Shown here: positions 62,508-64,000 of the stretch, one piece after another
Layout: the number at the start of each line of letters is the position of its first letter
Numbering within the stretch: the first letter of the stretch is position 1
Assembly (NCBI GenBank): GCA_022548915.1
Contig: JAKZES010000025.1
Coordinates: 1-64,000 of the forward strand
Direction: 5' to 3'
DNA: 64,000 nt
Origin: Verrucomicrobiaceae bacterium E54
GTDB taxonomy: Bacteria > Verrucomicrobiota > Verrucomicrobiia > Verrucomicrobiales > Akkermansiaceae
Translations under genes and position numbers: made by a program
Notes under the pieces: model-generated
The model's input: only the letters and a program-made list of their open reading frames with translations
The model's database searches: none
Told to the model about the DNA's origin: nothing

Positions 62508-63674
62508 ATGAAAATATCTGAAATCCAGACCTGGCTGGTCGAGGGGGTGAAGTACAACTGGACGATGATCAAGGTGGTGACCGACACCGGTCACACCGGG
62601 GTCGGCGAGGCGACCAACTGGCCGGGGTCACCGATCATCGAAGCGGCGGCGAAGCATGTGGGCGATCGGGTGATCGGACTCGATCCGATGCGCACCGACT
62701 TCATCTGGACCAAGCTTTACCGCGACCTCAACTGGATCGGCCCCTATGGGGCCTCGATGTGCGCCATCAGCGGGCTCGACATGGCGCTGCTGGATTTGAA
62801 GGCCAAGGTGCTCGGTGTGCCGATGTATCAACTGCTGGGAGGGGCCTTCCGGACCTCGGTGCCGCTGTATGCGAACTATTGGTTCACCGGTGGGGGGCAC
62901 ACGGCCGATGACTACGCGTCACAGGCGCGCAAGGTGAAGGAGGCGGGGTTTGGGGGCCTGAAGTTCGATCCCTTTGCCCACACCAACTACCTCTACGGGA
63001 CCGACCTCAAAACCAACCTCGCGCTGACGCCGGCGATGCAGGATCGGGCGGTGGAGGTGACCCGTGCGGTGCGCGAGGCGGTGGGTCCGGAGATGGAGAT
63101 GATGATCGAGACCCATGCCATGATGAACGGCCAGATGGCGGTGCGCATGGCCGAGCGGTTGGAGCCCTACGGGATGGCCTGGTATGAGGAGCCGGCGGGA
63201 CCGGAGAATGCCGACACCTTGCGGGCGCTGCGCGAACGCCTGCCGGGCAATGTTTCGATCTGCGTCGGCGAGCGGCACTACACCCGCCACGGATTCCGGC
63301 CGGTGCTCGAGAATCACGTGTGCGACATCATCATGCCCGACATCACCCGCTGCGGCGGGCCGTCGGAGATGAAGCGCATCGCCACACAGGCCGAGGCCTA
63401 CAACGTGCTGATCGCGCCGCACAACCCGAACGGGCCGTTGTCGACCCTGGCCAGCGCCCACGTCTGTGCGGCGATCCCGAACCTGTTCCGCTGCGAGTTC
63501 ATGTTCCACGACGTGCCGTGGCGCGACGAGGTGCTGACGCATCCGATCGACGTCCGCGACGGGCAGCTCCATCTCTCCGACCGACCCGGGCTCGGGGTGG
63601 ATCTGGTGGAAGAGGAACTCGAGAAGCACCCCGGCATCCGCGAGCTGGATGCGCGGGAGAATTTTTACGTCTAA
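62508..63674 (+). CDS. Enolase-superfamily sugar-acid dehydratase (mandelate racemase/MLE family)
   Basis: 388 aa, full length. The capping domain starts MKISEIQTWLVEG; the barrel carries metal ligands in MIETHAMMNG, WYEEPAGPEN and CVGERHYTRHG, and APHNPNG late with the catalytic His, a pattern of galactonate/gluconate-type dehydratases. The expected reaction is dehydration of an aldonic acid to the 2-keto-3-deoxy acid. Fuconate or galactonate would fit the GH95 cluster next door, but the substrate is inferred only from context. Confidence 0.9.
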   Translation: MKISEIQTWLVEGVKYNWTMIKVVTDTGHTGVGEATNWPGSPIIEAAAKHVGDRVIGLDPMRTDFIWTKLYRDLNWIGPYGASMCAISGLDMALLDLKAKVLGVPMYQLLGGAFRTSVPLYANYWFTGGGHTADDYASQARKVKEAGFGGLKFDPFAHTNYLYGTDLKTNLALTPAMQDRAVEVTRAVREAVGPEMEMMIETHAMMNGQMAVRMAERLEPYGMAWYEEPAGPENADTLRALRERLPGNVSICVGERHYTRHGFRPVLENHVCDIIMPDITRCGGPSEMKRIATQAEAYNVLIAPHNPNGPLSTLASAHVCAAIPNLFRCEFMFHDVPWRDEVLTHPIDVRDGQLHLSDRPGLGVDLVEEELEKHPGIRELDARENFYV

Positions 63675-63680
63675 CAAGCC

Positions 63681-64000
63681 ATGACCCCGAAGGAGAGAGT
63701 CCGGACCGCCCTGGCCCACGAGCAGCCCGACCGGGTGCCGCTCGAGATGAGCTTCACCCCGGAGTTTGCCCAGCGTCTCCGCGCCCGGCTTTTCGGTGAG
63801 ACCGGCAAGGGCCACAATCCCCACGGCGGCGGCAATGACTACGCGCTGGAGCTTGAGCTGGGCCTCGATGTCCTGCTGACCTCGGTCGGCTGGGCGAATT
63901 CCTACTACGCCGGGGACCTCTACAACCCGGGGGCGGACCACTACACCGACGAATGGGGCGTCGACTGGCGGAACATCCGCTACGAGACGCGTTTTGGTGA
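63681..64000 (+). CDS. URO-D family protein, 5' part (runs off the right edge)
   Basis: The visible 106 residues open TPKERVRTALAHEQPDRVPL, typical of uroporphyrinogen-decarboxylase-fold proteins (MtaA/CmuA-like) common in sugar-acid operons of Verrucomicrobiota and Planctomycetes. It follows the dehydratase stop by six bases and is probably its operon partner. True haem-biosynthesis HemE is less likely given the context. Confidence 0.8.
   Translation, partial: MTPKERVRTALAHEQPDRVPLEMSFTPEFAQRLRARLFGETGKGHNPHGGGNDYALELELGLDVLLTSVGWANSYYAGDLYNPGADHYTDEWGVDWRNIRYETRFG

Overview
The window is GC-rich, gene-dense DNA that looks like a chromosome segment of a Verrucomicrobiota bacterium, probably a marine or polysaccharide-degrading member near Verrucomicrobiales. 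This rests on the PEP-CTERM protein at 37.3-38.0 kb, a truncated Verru_Chthon cassette protein A at 44.4 kb, two PDZ-DUF6288 proteins, discoidin/FN3-like extracellular proteins, multidomain SGNH esterases, S1 sulfatases and palindromic intergenic repeats. No rRNA, tRNA or CRISPR array was seen.

Region 1 (1-8.6 kb, + strand) is a plant-type glycan cluster: the C-terminus of a GH106-like rhamnosidase, a PDZ-DUF6288-HEAT protein, a GH127 beta-L-arabinofuranosidase with its full Glu/Cys site, and a GH36-like protein. Region 2 (8.75-16.65 kb) is a translationally coupled two-component system (a histidine kinase with two discoidin-like sensor modules plus a NarL-type regulator). It converges on region 1 and diverges from a 1673-aa Ig-like/SGNH esterase; the shared promoter region holds two perfect palindromes. 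Region 3 (16.7-23.5 kb) looks more like core genome: nuclease-HhH protein, TspO, an ecotin without its disulfide, an octaheme cytochrome-TPR lipoprotein, a 2OG-Fe(II) oxygenase and yifB/comM.

Region 4 (23.5-60.8 kb) is accessory. It starts at the 3' end of yifB/comM, holds a Fic protein followed by a second copy of the yifB 3' end, then about 35.6 kb of carbohydrate genes, and ends at a third yifB 3'-end fragment at 60.37-60.76 kb. The cargo has a minus-strand set (XylR-like regulator, SSS transporter, FAD-dependent protein, GH141-like beta-helix protein), a LamG protein with duplicated flanking domains, three secreted discoidin/FN3/SGNH proteins, a sulfatase, and a compact five-gene minus-strand operon (GH95, SGNH esterase, DUF6288, Gfo/Idh/MocA, GH95). 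GH95 enzymes, esterases, a sulfatase and a GH141-like protein together fit breakdown of a fucose- or galactose-containing, acetylated and possibly sulfated polysaccharide; this is inference. Several gene-end fragments (sulfatase 5' end, GH95 3' end, Verru_Chthon A 5' end) mark repeated rearrangement.

Region 5 (60.8-64 kb) has an AraC regulator divergent from a tight operon of an RraA-like protein, an enolase-superfamily sugar-acid dehydratase and the start of a URO-D-family protein, suggesting catabolism of the acid form of the released sugar.

Most likely undescribed items: (i) the three yifB 3' ends bracketing Fic and the glycan locus, pointing to an integration or replacement system aimed at the yifB 3' end; (ii) the DUF6288 proteins, present in both glycoside hydrolase clusters and with conserved GDH and GHTG motifs, as candidate new carbohydrate-active proteins; (iii) the discoidin-sensor kinase.
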